Origin: Trueperella sp.
GTDB taxonomy: Bacteria > Actinomycetota > Actinomycetes > Actinomycetales > Actinomycetaceae
Length of the DNA: 64,000 nucleotides
Direction of reading: 5' to 3'
Assembly (NCBI GenBank): GCA_030532125.1
Contig: JAUNLU010000002.1
Span: forward strand, 117,907-181,906
Under the pieces are notes generated by a model that saw only the letters and a program-made list of their open reading frames with translations, was not told the origin of the DNA and ran no database searches. The position numbers and the translations under genes were made by a program. Numbering within the stretch: the stretch's first letter is position 1; every line of letters starts with the position of its first letter. This document shows positions 27,488 through 35,279 of the stretch, piece by piece.

Positions 27488-28681
27488 ATCCAGGACGCCG
27501 GAGACCTGTTCAATTTGCCAGGGACGGGCGCCTTGTTCCGCAAGTTTTTCTGCTAAATCTGCCCGGCTTGACCAGCCAAACCACGCGACATGGCGCTGTA
27601 TGGCCGGTTTCAGCAAAATGTCTTGGCGAATGCCCAGTTCATCAGCTAGCCCAAAGATCGCAGTGCGCAGTGCCGCCCATCTGGCAGCGGCGTCTTCATC
27701 ATGGCGTTCCCACCGATTAACTGGCGGGAACAGCGCAGTGGACTCTTGGAATCTCCGCGCCGGCAATGCTCGCTCATCTAGCCGCCAGGCAATATCAATT
27801 GCCCGCCACCAGTTATTGGCATCTTGGCGGCGTTCGCGAGAACGCAGTAGGGAAGACCTAGCTACATCGGCGCGCGAACGCGGTTTCCGGGCGGCCAATT
27901 CGGCCAGCACTTTATTAGGCAAAACGCGCCCCGGTGCTAGGTCACGCTGTTGGGCGAGTTCGTCGCGCACTCGCCATAATTCGCGCACCATAGCTAGCGC
28001 TCGGGTATCCCGGATTCCGGCTTGTCGGGCTGCGCGCCGCCACGGCTGTTTTGGTGGCGGCGCCGGTTTGCTGAGTCGTACCGCTTCACACTCTTGTTCC
28101 AGCCATTCCAACCGCCCGGCAGCAATTAATTTTGCTACTAAAACTTCTTTTAGTTCATGCAATAGTTCTACGTCCAGTGCCGCATAGGCGCGCAGCTCTG
28201 GGCCGAGTGGGCGTTGGGACCAGTCGGCAGTGGAATGCTCTTTTGCCAGTTCCCACCCCAAAAGGTCTGCCACCATAGCTTGTAGCGAGACATGTTCAAA
28301 CCCCAGAATTAGTCCGGCCAGTTCAGTGTCAAAAACTTTTTCTGGGTAGAGCCCTAATTCATGTAGGCACGGTAAATCTTGATCAGCAGCATGTAAAATC
28401 CACTCTGCCTGCATAACTTCGCGTAGCTCAGTGAGTTTATCTTCAATCCCAATCGGATCAATCAGGAAAGTGCCCGCACCTGGCCGGCGTACCTGCACCA
28501 AATAGGCGCGATTAGAATAGCGGATTCCCATCGCACGCTCAGTATCGACGGCGAAAGCACCCGTGCCTGCGCGCAGCTGAGCGACTGCGTTGGCAATATC
28601 GGCATTTGTGACCTCTGGTAAGCCTCCGCGAGGCAAATCCAGCGGAGTCAAATCTGCATTAGGTTCTGAAGATGCTGACAT
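27464..28681 (-). CDS. rnd: Ribonuclease D-like 3'-5' exoribonuclease
   Basis: The 405-residue protein has a DEDDy exonuclease domain: FAVDTERAM (Asp, Glu), ILHAADQDLPCLHELG (Asp) and AYAALDVELLHEL (Tyr-x3-Asp). It is followed by an HRDC domain around RALAMVRELWRVRDELAQQRDLAPGRVLPN and a C-terminal helical region. It trims 3' ends of tRNA and other stable RNAs. The start codon ATG overlaps the stop of the DUF3000 gene as TAATG, so the two are coupled. Its 3' end overlaps dxs by 24 bp, leaving no space for a separate terminator. Confidence 0.88.
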   Translation of the reverse strand: MSASSEPNADLTPLDLPRGGLPEVTNADIANAVAQLRAGTGAFAVDTERAMGIRYSNRAYLVQVRRPGAGTFLIDPIGIEDKLTELREVMQAEWILHAADQDLPCLHELGLYPEKVFDTELAGLILGFEHVSLQAMVADLLGWELAKEHSTADWSQRPLGPELRAYAALDVELLHELKEVLVAKLIAAGRLEWLEQECEAVRLSKPAPPPKQPWRRAARQAGIRDTRALAMVRELWRVRDELAQQRDLAPGRVLPNKVLAELAARKPRSRADVARSSLLRSRERRQDANNWWRAIDIAWRLDERALPARRFQESTALFPPVNRWERHDEDAAARWAALRTAIFGLADELGIRQDILLKPAIQRHVAWFGWSSRADLAEKLAEQGARPWQIEQVSGVLDSAVRASK

Positions 28682-29256
28682 TAAACTAGATCAACTTTGC
28701 GCGGTAGCGATACGACTTTGGGATCCCACGGCCCTAGCCCACTGACTGCAGCAGCAAAATTTGCCCAGGCATGCAGATGCGCAGTCAAGTCTTCATTAGT
28801 TGGCGACCACGAAGCGCGTACTTCTAGATCGACCCGGGCAGAATTCAAATGTAGTTCCCCGAAAGTTTCGTTAAATACTCGGGTAACCGTACCATTCAAA
28901 CTGTGGTACGGGGCATTTTCTTGGGCGAGAGCGTCGGTGAGCCAGCTCCAGGCAACTTCGCCGAGTAGTGGGTCGTCACCTATTTCGCCATCCATGGGTG
29001 CTTGCGCATTAATGACAATGCGGAATGGTCCATTCCAAGTGGGTTGACCGTCTGGGTCGTAGAGCACCACAAATTTTGCACTGCCCAATAGACTTTCCGG
29101 ATTGGCCTGATCGGGATTTAGCTCACCTTGCAAGGCAACCGCAAACGGAGCAATTCGCGTGGGTGGCGGAATCTGGGTGAGGTGAAATTCGGGTCGAAAA
29201 GTTTGCCCCTTCAAAGACTCTAGGGCAACAATAAACTTTTCGGGTGGCGTATTCAC
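28681..29256 (-). CDS. DUF3000 family protein
   Basis: The 191-residue soluble protein matches DUF3000, a family limited to actinobacteria and nearly always upstream of rnd. Visible family segments are PPPTRIAPFAVALQGEL, AKFVVLYDPDGQPTWNGPFR and LEVRASWSP. The function is unknown; the link with ribonuclease D suggests RNA metabolism, which is only inference. The GTG start has no ribosome site, but TAGGCT lies exactly six bases upstream, so the mRNA is probably leaderless. One base of its stop is shared with the start of rnd. Confidence 0.82.
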   Translation of the reverse strand: MNTPPEKFIVALESLKGQTFRPEFHLTQIPPPTRIAPFAVALQGELNPDQANPESLLGSAKFVVLYDPDGQPTWNGPFRIVINAQAPMDGEIGDDPLLGEVAWSWLTDALAQENAPYHSLNGTVTRVFNETFGELHLNSARVDLEVRASWSPTNEDLTAHLHAWANFAAAVSGLGPWDPKVVSLPRKVDLV

Positions 29257-29262
29257 ATAGCG

Positions 29263-29268
29263 AGCCTA
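29263..29268 (-). promoter_or_regulatory. Leaderless -10 element of the DUF3000-rnd operon
   Basis: TAGGCT on the minus strand is six bases before GTG 29256 in the 48-bp gap after glgX. No Shine-Dalgarno sequence is present. Confidence 0.42.
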
Positions 29269-29304
29269 ACGCTCACCTCAGCCAGCTAGGCAGTGGCACG
29301 CCGA

Positions 29305-31461
29305 TTAGCTACCGGCTGGGGGAGTTTTGGTAGCTGACTCAGCAACTGCGCGGCGCAAAATCCGCACTGACCGCGAAGGAACCTGGAAAGTATCACCGCT
29401 GTGCCATACCCCGTCAACCGCGGTGGGATCGAAAGTATTTATTACTGTTTCCCAGGCGGAGTCGCTGTTAGCCGGCGGTATAACGAAGTCCAGATCATCG
29501 GGAGAAGCGTTGAATGCGAGTAAGAAATCGTCGTCAATTACCGGATTACCCCGCGAATCTGGTTCGGCAATACGTGCCCCGTTGAGGAATACCAACACCG
29601 CTTGGGCATACCAAGTGTTCCAGTCGGCATCTTCCATCGGGTTGGCATCATTGCGCAGCCACTCTATATCGCCACGAGTCGACTGCCCACCGCGTCCTGC
29701 TGCCCCCTGGAAGAAACGCCGTCGCCGGAATACTGGGTGTGCGGTACGCAGTTCTACTAGGGACTTGACGAAGTCGCGCAGCTCTGTTTGGACAGTTGAT
29801 AGTTCCCAATTGACCCAAGAGAGCTCGTTGTCTTGGCAGTAAGTGTTGTTATTGCCTTGCTGGGTGCGGCCTAACTCGTCGCCATGTGAAATCATTGGCA
29901 CGCCCTGTGAAGTAAGCAGAGTTGTAAAAAAGTTGCGTACTTGGCGCTGGCGTAGGGCGCGTATCTCCGGGTCGTCAGTAGGCCCCTCTGCGCCGCAGTT
30001 CCACGAACGGTTATGGGATTCACCGTCAGCGTTATTCTCTCCGTTGGCTTCGTTGTGCCGCTCATTGTAAGAAACCAGGTCGCGCATGGTGAAGCCATCG
30101 TGTGCGGTGACGAAATTAATCGACGCAAAGGGGCGGCGCCCGGAGTTCTCATACAGGTCGGATGAGCCACTCAATCGGGAAGCAAATTCCGAAAGTGTGG
30201 ACGGCTCGCCTCGCCAGTAGTCCCGGATGGTGTCCCGATATTTTCCATTCCACTCAGTCCACAGCGGGGGGAATCCGCCGACGTTATAGCCACCTTCGCC
30301 GATATCCCACGGTTCCGCAATCAACTTAACCTGGGAAATAACCGGATCTTGTTGAATGATGTCGAAGAAAGATGACAGCTTATCTACGGCATATAGTTCC
30401 CGTGCCAAGGTGGAAGCTAGGTCAAAACGGAAACCGTCCACGTGCATTTCCAGGATCCAATAGCGCAAGGAATCCATAATGAGTTGCAGAGTGTGCGGAG
30501 AATTCATCGTCAGCGAGTTGCCAGTACCAGTAGTGTCAAAGTAATGCGCCTTGTCATCTTCCACTAACCGGTAGTAGGCGGCGTTATCTATTCCACGGAA
30601 GGATAGGGTTGGCCCCATATGATTGCCCTCGGCGGTGTGGTTGTAGACGACGTCAAGAATCACCTCAATACCGGCTTCGTGGTAGGTCTTTACCAATGCT
30701 TTGAATTCATCTACTTGTTCGCCGTGTTCTCCGGACGCAGAGTATTGGTTGTGCGGGGCGAAGAAGCCGATCGTATTGTATCCCCAGTAGTTGGTGAGCC
30801 CGCGTTCCAGTAGGGAAGTGTCATTTACATACTGGTGGATGGGCATCAGCTCTATCGCGGTCACGCCCAGGTCAGTCAGATAATCGACCATTGCTGGATG
30901 CGCCATGCCGCGATAGGTGCCCCGGATATCTTCTGGGATATCTGGATGCAGCTCGGTCATTCCTTTGAGGTGAGCCTCGTAGATTATTGAATCATGGTAA
31001 GCGTGGCCGGGTGGGCGGTCATGCCCCCAGTTGAAGAAGGGATTAATTACCACCGAAAGCATGGTGTGCTCGAGGGAATCTAATTCGCTGCGCTGATCGG
31101 GATCATTGAAATCATAAGAGAAATTTGCTTGATGGCGATCCACTTGACCGCAGATTGCTTTGGCATAGGGATCGAGCAAAATCTTTGACGGATCGCAGCG
31201 GTGGCCTTGTGCGGGATCATAAGGACCGTGAACACGATAGCCGTACCGCTGACCGGGGCGGATGTCGGGCAGATAGCAGTGCCACACGTGAGCATCTACT
31301 TCTTGCAGTTCCACACGTTGTTCAGTAAGTCCGGTATCGGCGTCACCGTCAATTAAACACAGCTCTACGCGATCAGCAACTGAGGAAAATAGCGCAAAGT
31401 TAGTGCCAGCACCGTCGAATGTTGCGCCAAGGGGGTAGGGGGAGCCAGGCCAAATCTTCAT
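29305..31461 (-). CDS. glgX: Glycogen debranching enzyme
   Basis: The 718-residue GH13 isoamylase-type enzyme removes alpha-1,6 branches from limit dextrins. It has an N-terminal CBM48 domain (GATFDGAGTNFALFSSVADRVELCL). The catalytic barrel shows VVYNHTAEG, VDGFRFDLAS with nucleophile Asp347, IAEPWDIGEG with Glu383, and FVTAHDGFTM with the transition-state Asp. HGDELGRTQQGNNNTYCQDN is the usual GlgX signature. Together with the GH13 glucosidase at 3250 it points to glycogen or dextrin use. The ATG has only weak ribosome-site sequence. The 327-bp non-coding stretch upstream must hold its promoter, divergent from the betaine transporter operon. Confidence 0.93.
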   Translation of the reverse strand: MKIWPGSPYPLGATFDGAGTNFALFSSVADRVELCLIDGDADTGLTEQRVELQEVDAHVWHCYLPDIRPGQRYGYRVHGPYDPAQGHRCDPSKILLDPYAKAICGQVDRHQANFSYDFNDPDQRSELDSLEHTMLSVVINPFFNWGHDRPPGHAYHDSIIYEAHLKGMTELHPDIPEDIRGTYRGMAHPAMVDYLTDLGVTAIELMPIHQYVNDTSLLERGLTNYWGYNTIGFFAPHNQYSASGEHGEQVDEFKALVKTYHEAGIEVILDVVYNHTAEGNHMGPTLSFRGIDNAAYYRLVEDDKAHYFDTTGTGNSLTMNSPHTLQLIMDSLRYWILEMHVDGFRFDLASTLARELYAVDKLSSFFDIIQQDPVISQVKLIAEPWDIGEGGYNVGGFPPLWTEWNGKYRDTIRDYWRGEPSTLSEFASRLSGSSDLYENSGRRPFASINFVTAHDGFTMRDLVSYNERHNEANGENNADGESHNRSWNCGAEGPTDDPEIRALRQRQVRNFFTTLLTSQGVPMISHGDELGRTQQGNNNTYCQDNELSWVNWELSTVQTELRDFVKSLVELRTAHPVFRRRRFFQGAAGRGGQSTRGDIEWLRNDANPMEDADWNTWYAQAVLVFLNGARIAEPDSRGNPVIDDDFLLAFNASPDDLDFVIPPANSDSAWETVINTFDPTAVDGVWHSGDTFQVPSRSVRILRRAVAESATKTPPAGS

Positions 31462-31788
31462 AACAATAGGATGTCATGATCCCGACTAGGGTGGTAGAGC
31501 TGTGCCGTGGGTTAGCAAAAAATAGGATTATCGTGTGATATGCGGCACAAAATATTGTGAAGTTTTTAGAAAAGTGAGCGGGCTGCTTCGTTGTCGAGTA
31601 GGGAAAATCTCCCGATTTGGTAAATATTTATAAAAATTTCCGAAGTTTGAAGCTGCAACTGAAACATGAAACGCTGGAAAACGTTCAAGCTGAATCACAT
31701 GCGCCAGCGATAGCGCACATACGGAATTGCATATTTGACGGTGGTATTTAATATCGTTGGCCATCGTCATCAGAAGTGAAAGCTTAAT
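31462..31788. other. AT-rich divergent intergenic region between glgX and the betaine operon
   Basis: This 327-bp region has no open frame of note. It is clearly richer in A and T than its flanks, especially 31590-31680. It must contain the promoters of both flanking transcription units. GTGCCG (about 31502) and CGGCAC (about 31546) form a loose inverted repeat. I find no terminator and no riboswitch-like structure. AT-rich, bendable DNA before an osmoprotectant transporter fits osmotic control, but that is inference. Confidence 0.5.
31727..31754 (+). promoter_or_regulatory. Possible promoter of the betaine transporter operon
   Basis: TTGCAT (31727-31732) and TAATAT (31749-31754) are 16 bases apart, 35 bases before the proV start. 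The -10 is good and the -35 is weak. A nearby TTGACG (31735-31740) is too close to serve with this -10. Confidence 0.35.
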
Positions 31789-33021
31789 ATGAAGGCAGTT
31801 ACTTGCCGTAATGTTTATAAAATTTTTGGAAAAGACGAAGCTCGCGCGGTAAAACTATTGCAGGCGGGAGCTAGTACCGCAGAACTACCCGAAGATATAA
31901 CTATTGCAGTGCGTGACGTTAGTTTCGCAGTGGAAAAAGGGGAAATCTTCGTCGTAATGGGGCTGTCGGGCTCGGGGAAATCTTCCTTGCTCCGCACGCT
32001 AAACGCACTTGGTCCAGCCAGTTGCGGCACAGTGGAGATAAATGGGGAAGATATCACCAAGATGTCCCGGAAACAGATTCGGGAAATTCGTGAAAAATCT
32101 TTGTCGATGGTTTTCCAGAATTTTGCGTTGCTCCCGCACCGCACTGTGCTAGAGAACGCAGCATATCCGCTAGAAATTCAGGGGATAGCTGAAGACGAAC
32201 GCAAAGAGCGCGCCAAAGCAGCATTGGAGACAACTGGGCTAACCGGGTGGGAAGATAACTACCCAGCTGAACTTTCGGGCGGAATGCAGCAGCGAGTAGG
32301 TCTGGCACGGGCACTCTGTGCCGACGGAGATATCTTGCTGATGGATGAGGCGTTTTCTGCACTAGATCCGCTGATTCGCCGTGATATGCAAGAGCTTTTG
32401 CTCAGCATCCAGGAGAAGAGTCCACGCACCATAATTTTTATTACCCATGATTTGAATGAAGCTATGTACTTGGGTGACCGGATCGCGGTTATGCGCTCTG
32501 GATCAATTGATCAGATCGGTACTGCGGAAGAGATCTTGACTAATCCGGCGAATGATTACATCAGGCGTTTCGTTGCTGATGTGGATAGATCACGAGTTAT
32601 CACTGCTAGCAGTGTGATGGTTCGCCCGCTGACTCGACTATATGGTGGCGATGGACCGCACGTGATCTTGCACAAACTACAAGAGGCAGACGCAGCCGGT
32701 GGTTGGGTAGTCGCCAGTGGGACTAACCGGTTATTTGGTCGAATTATCGCCGATGATGTAGTGCAAGCACTCCGGAAAAACCCTCAGTTATCGTCTATCT
32801 CCGATCTCATCAGCACAGCGCATCCGGGAGTTTCTCCGGATACGCCGCTATCTGAAGTGGTAGCACCGGCAGCAGATCAACCCGTGCCAGTGCCAGTAGT
32901 GTCTGACGATGGTCGACTGCTGGGGGTTATTCCACGAGCGTTATTGCTCGAAGCACTAAGCCAGGATTCCGATTATGAACAAGTAGATGTGGCAGCACAG
33001 CTAGAAGTAGAAGGTGCATAG
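31789..33021 (+). CDS. proV: Glycine betaine/proline ABC transporter ATP-binding protein
   Basis: The 410-residue ATPase energises osmoprotectant uptake. It has Walker A GLSGSGKSSLL, signature LSGGMQQRVGLARAL, Walker B ILLMDEAFSALDP and the switch histidine in IIFITHDLNEA. A C-terminal tandem CBS region (from about 285, MVRPLTRLYGG) acts as the ionic-strength sensor in OpuA/ProV relatives. The N-terminal YKIFG and the insertion before ITIAVRDVSF are typical of ProV. The stop codon is followed at once by the ATG of the permease. The region upstream is AT-rich and probably carries osmotic regulation. Confidence 0.92.
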   Translation: MKAVTCRNVYKIFGKDEARAVKLLQAGASTAELPEDITIAVRDVSFAVEKGEIFVVMGLSGSGKSSLLRTLNALGPASCGTVEINGEDITKMSRKQIREIREKSLSMVFQNFALLPHRTVLENAAYPLEIQGIAEDERKERAKAALETTGLTGWEDNYPAELSGGMQQRVGLARALCADGDILLMDEAFSALDPLIRRDMQELLLSIQEKSPRTIIFITHDLNEAMYLGDRIAVMRSGSIDQIGTAEEILTNPANDYIRRFVADVDRSRVITASSVMVRPLTRLYGGDGPHVILHKLQEADAAGGWVVASGTNRLFGRIIADDVVQALRKNPQLSSISDLISTAHPGVSPDTPLSEVVAPAADQPVPVPVVSDDGRLLGVIPRALLLEALSQDSDYEQVDVAAQLEVEGA

Positions 33022-33858
33022 ATGGATTTCCAGATTCCGCTCGGAGACTGGGCAGAAATAGTAATTGACTGGCTCACCGCAACTTTTAGTGGGGTTTTTG
33101 ACTGGATCTCCCTGGTGTTGAGACTACTGAATGGGCTGCTCCAAAATGCATTAACCTTGCCGCCGTTTTGGGTGTGGATTGCCGTTTTTGTGGCACTGGC
33201 ATTTTGGGCAAAAGGCTGGCGCTTGGCGCTGGGAACACTAATCGGGTTCCTGCTCATATTCGGTATGGGGCAGTGGGACAATGCGATGAATACTTTGGCG
33301 CTGGTGTTATTGGCTTCTATGGTAGCGATCATTGTGGGGATACCAACTGGAATTCTGGCTGCCCGTTCCACCACTGCATCTGCAATCATTCGACCAATAC
33401 TGGATTTCTTGCAAACTATGCCGGCATTTGTGTATTTAATTCCGTTCGTCGTCATCTTTTCAATTGGGGTGGTGCCGGGCATTGTGGCAACTATCTTCTT
33501 TGCTATCGCCCCGTCAGTGCGATTTACCGAGTTAGGTATCCGGCAAGTAGACGGCGAAGTAGTTGAGGCAGCATATGCGTTTGGAGCTAGTCCACGGCGC
33601 GTCTTATTTCAGATCCAGTTACCCCTTGCCACCAAAACCATAATGGCAGGCGTAAATCAGGTAATCATGCTGGCACTTTCAATGACGGTTATTGCGGGCA
33701 TGGTTGGTGCTGGTGGCCTTGGGAATGATGTGGTGCAAGCGCTACAGCGCGTAAATATCTCGCTGGGAGTGGAAGCTGGTTTAGCAGTAGTCATTTTGGC
33801 GATGTATTTAGATCGAGTCACCGCAGCTTTTGGGGGTGAAAGCACTAACTCTAACTAG
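33022..33858 (+). CDS. proW: Glycine betaine/proline ABC transporter permease
   Basis: The 278-residue membrane protein has about 6-7 helices and the binding-protein-dependent transport motif EAAYAFGASPRRVLFQIQLPLA, which contacts the ATPase. QTMPAFVYLIPFVVIFSIGVVPG and the SMTVIAGMVGAGGLGNDV stretch are hallmarks of ProW/OpuAB. An amphipathic N-terminus with two Trp-rich turns precedes the first helix. It begins with no gap after proV and is followed after 31 bp by the binding protein gene, so the three form one operon. Confidence 0.92.
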   Translation: MDFQIPLGDWAEIVIDWLTATFSGVFDWISLVLRLLNGLLQNALTLPPFWVWIAVFVALAFWAKGWRLALGTLIGFLLIFGMGQWDNAMNTLALVLLASMVAIIVGIPTGILAARSTTASAIIRPILDFLQTMPAFVYLIPFVVIFSIGVVPGIVATIFFAIAPSVRFTELGIRQVDGEVVEAAYAFGASPRRVLFQIQLPLATKTIMAGVNQVIMLALSMTVIAGMVGAGGLGNDVVQALQRVNISLGVEAGLAVVILAMYLDRVTAAFGGESTNSN

Positions 33859-33889
33859 CAAAACAGATTGACGTACCGAAAGGAAGATA

Positions 33890-34765
33890 ATGTTTTCTCG
33901 TTCAAAATTCGCTGCAGGTATCGCTGCAATTGCGCTTAGTTTAACCGGATGTGCCGGAACTGCGAGCAACAATGCCGAACAGATAGCTGTGGGCGTACCG
34001 TCCGGTTGGGATGAAGGCGTCGCACTTTCGCATCTGTTCCAGGTGGCATTGGAAGAACAAGGATATGACGTAAAGCTGACTGACGCAGAAATCGGGCTGA
34101 TCTTTACTGGGCTATCCCAAGGCGACACTGATTTATTATTTGACGGTTGGCTCCCCGAAACCCACGGTGAGTACTGGAAGAAATACGAAAAATCGCTAGA
34201 GGACTACGGCGCCTGGTTTGACGACGCAAAGTTGTCACTTACGGTGAATGCCGATGCGCCAATCGACTCCCTCGAAGAGCTGGCTGAGAATGCCGAACTA
34301 TTCGATAATCGGATTGTGGGAATCGACGCCGGTGCTGGACTTACCCGGTTGACGCAAGAGAAAGTAATCCCAGAGTACGGTCTGGAAAATATGGATTTTA
34401 TGATTTCCTCCACGGCCGCAATGCTCACCGAGCTGAAGGCAGCGCAACAGGCCGATAAAGATATTTTGGTGACGCTGTGGAGCCCGCACTGGGCATATAG
34501 TGCCTATGATTTGAAAGATCTGGCGGATCCCAAAGGTGCGTTGGGGAAGCAGGAATCAATACATACCTTCGGGCGTTCTGGATTTGCCGAAGACTACCCG
34601 GAAATTGTTGCGATGATAAAAGATTTCCATATGACTGCTGAGGAGTTAGCGGATCTGGAGAACGCACTCATTAATGAGGGTGGATCGGCAAATTTGCGTG
34701 GCGACGCTGCAACGTGGCTACAGGATAACCCAGATATTCAGCAACGTCTTAAAGTGCAAAAGTAA
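33890..34765 (+). CDS. proX: Glycine betaine-binding lipoprotein
   Basis: The 291-residue protein has a lipoprotein signal peptide with lipobox LTGC (acylated Cys21), followed by an OpuAC-type periplasmic binding fold. Possible aromatic-cage residues for the quaternary ammonium group are Trp in VPSGWDEG, DGWLPETH and LWSPHWAYSAYD. It captures betaine or a related osmolyte outside the membrane and delivers it to the permease. AAAGGAAG lies before the ATG. The Val tRNA gene on the other strand ends 16 bases after the stop, and no terminator hairpin is visible between them. Confidence 0.92.
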   Translation: MFSRSKFAAGIAAIALSLTGCAGTASNNAEQIAVGVPSGWDEGVALSHLFQVALEEQGYDVKLTDAEIGLIFTGLSQGDTDLLFDGWLPETHGEYWKKYEKSLEDYGAWFDDAKLSLTVNADAPIDSLEELAENAELFDNRIVGIDAGAGLTRLTQEKVIPEYGLENMDFMISSTAAMLTELKAAQQADKDILVTLWSPHWAYSAYDLKDLADPKGALGKQESIHTFGRSGFAEDYPEIVAMIKDFHMTAEELADLENALINEGGSANLRGDAATWLQDNPDIQQRLKVQK

Positions 34766-34780
34766 TAATTCTACGAAGAG

Positions 34781-34852
34781 TGGGCGGTACTGGTATCGAA
34801 CCAGCGACCTCTTCGGTGTGAACGAAGCGCTCTACCACTGAGCTAACCGCCC
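34781..34852 (-). tRNA. tRNA-Val (anticodon CAC)
   Basis: The minus strand folds as a complete cloverleaf of 72 nt: acceptor GGGCGGT/ACCGCCC, D-stem GCTC/GAGC, anticodon stem CTTCG/CGAAG with loop TTCACAC, and T-arm GCTGG-TTCGATA-CCAGT. The anticodon CAC reads GTG. The discriminator is A, and CCA is not encoded. Confidence 0.95.
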
Positions 34853-34947
34853 GAACCTGCGCGTCATATTCGCAGTCCAACTGAGGATAACTCGATAGCA
34901 GCTCGGGATCAAATTACAAAGGCGTGGTACAGGTCATTAACTTCCAG

Positions 34948-34978
34948 TTGGACATCTGGAAACTAATTTAGCTATATT
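34948..34978 (+). promoter_or_regulatory. Possible promoter of the tRNA Gly-Cys-Val cluster
   Basis: TTGGAC (34948-34953) and TATATT (34973-34978) lie 19 bases apart and about 22 bases before the mature 5' end of tRNA-Gly. The position is right for a stable RNA promoter and the spacing is slightly long. Confidence 0.4.
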
Positions 34979-34999
34979 GGTGGGGCGTCAATGACGTAC

Positions 35000-35072
35000 G
35001 CGGATGTAGCTCAGCTGGTAGAGCACCACCTTGCCAAGGTGGGGGTCGCGGGTTCGAATCCCGTCATCCGCT
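35000..35072 (+). tRNA. tRNA-Gly (anticodon GCC)
   Basis: A complete 73-nt cloverleaf: acceptor GCGGATG/CATCCGC, D-stem GCTC/GAGC, anticodon stem CCACC/GGTGG with loop TTGCCAA, and T-arm GCGGG-TTCGAAT-CCCGT. The anticodon GCC reads GGC and GGT. CCA is not encoded. Confidence 0.96.
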
Positions 35073-35104
35073 CGAAGGCCAAGTAGAGTTCTACTAAACC
35101 ACTT

Positions 35105-35175
35105 GGTGGGTTGGCCGAGAGGCGAGGCAGCGGCCTGCAAAGCCGTATACACGGGTTCGAATCCCGTACCCACCT
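35105..35175 (+). tRNA. tRNA-Cys (anticodon GCA)
   Basis: A 71-nt cloverleaf: acceptor GGTGGGT/ACCCACC, a short 3-bp D-stem GCC/GGC, anticodon stem GCGGC/GCCGT with loop CTGCAAA, and T-arm ACGGG-TTCGAAT-CCCGT. Discriminator U and anticodon GCA are the identity elements of Cys tRNA. CCA is not encoded. Confidence 0.95.
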
Positions 35176-35189
35176 CTCATCATTTAATT

Positions 35190-35263
35190 GGGCGTTTGGC
35201 GCAGTTGGTTAGCGCGCTTCCTCGACACGGAAGAGGTCACTGGTTCGAGTCCAGTATCGCCCA
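35190..35263 (+). tRNA. tRNA-Val (anticodon GAC)
   Basis: A 74-nt cloverleaf: acceptor GGGCGTT/ATCGCCC, D-stem GCGC/GCGC, anticodon stem CTTCC/GGAAG with loop TCGACAC, and T-arm ACTGG-TTCGAGT-CCAGT. The anticodon GAC reads GTC and GTT. Two oddities are visible. The sixth acceptor pair is U-U (35195 with 35257), and CCA (35264-35266) directly follows the discriminator A, unlike the other three tRNAs here. Confidence 0.93.
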
Positions 35264-35279
35264 CCACCTACGCCCCTCG

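Noticed and set aside
16421-31600. Repeated TAGGGAAG on the plus strand as a chromosome-orienting motif
   Set aside because: Copies at 13514, 16425, 18627, 19123, 27847 and 30810 (plus TAGGGAAA at 31597) look strand-biased. Most are Ser-Leu codons (TCC CTA) of minus-strand genes, and one is a ribosome site. The number is too small to judge without genome-wide counts.
31735-31740. TTGACG as the -35 of proV
   Set aside because: The nearest -10-like hexamer, TAATAT, begins only eight bases later, and no suitable hexamer lies at 16-19 bases.
34781-35266. tRNA cluster as an integration site for a mobile element
   Set aside because: No integrase, duplicated tRNA 3' end or foreign cargo is seen next to any of the four tRNAs; housekeeping genes flank them closely.
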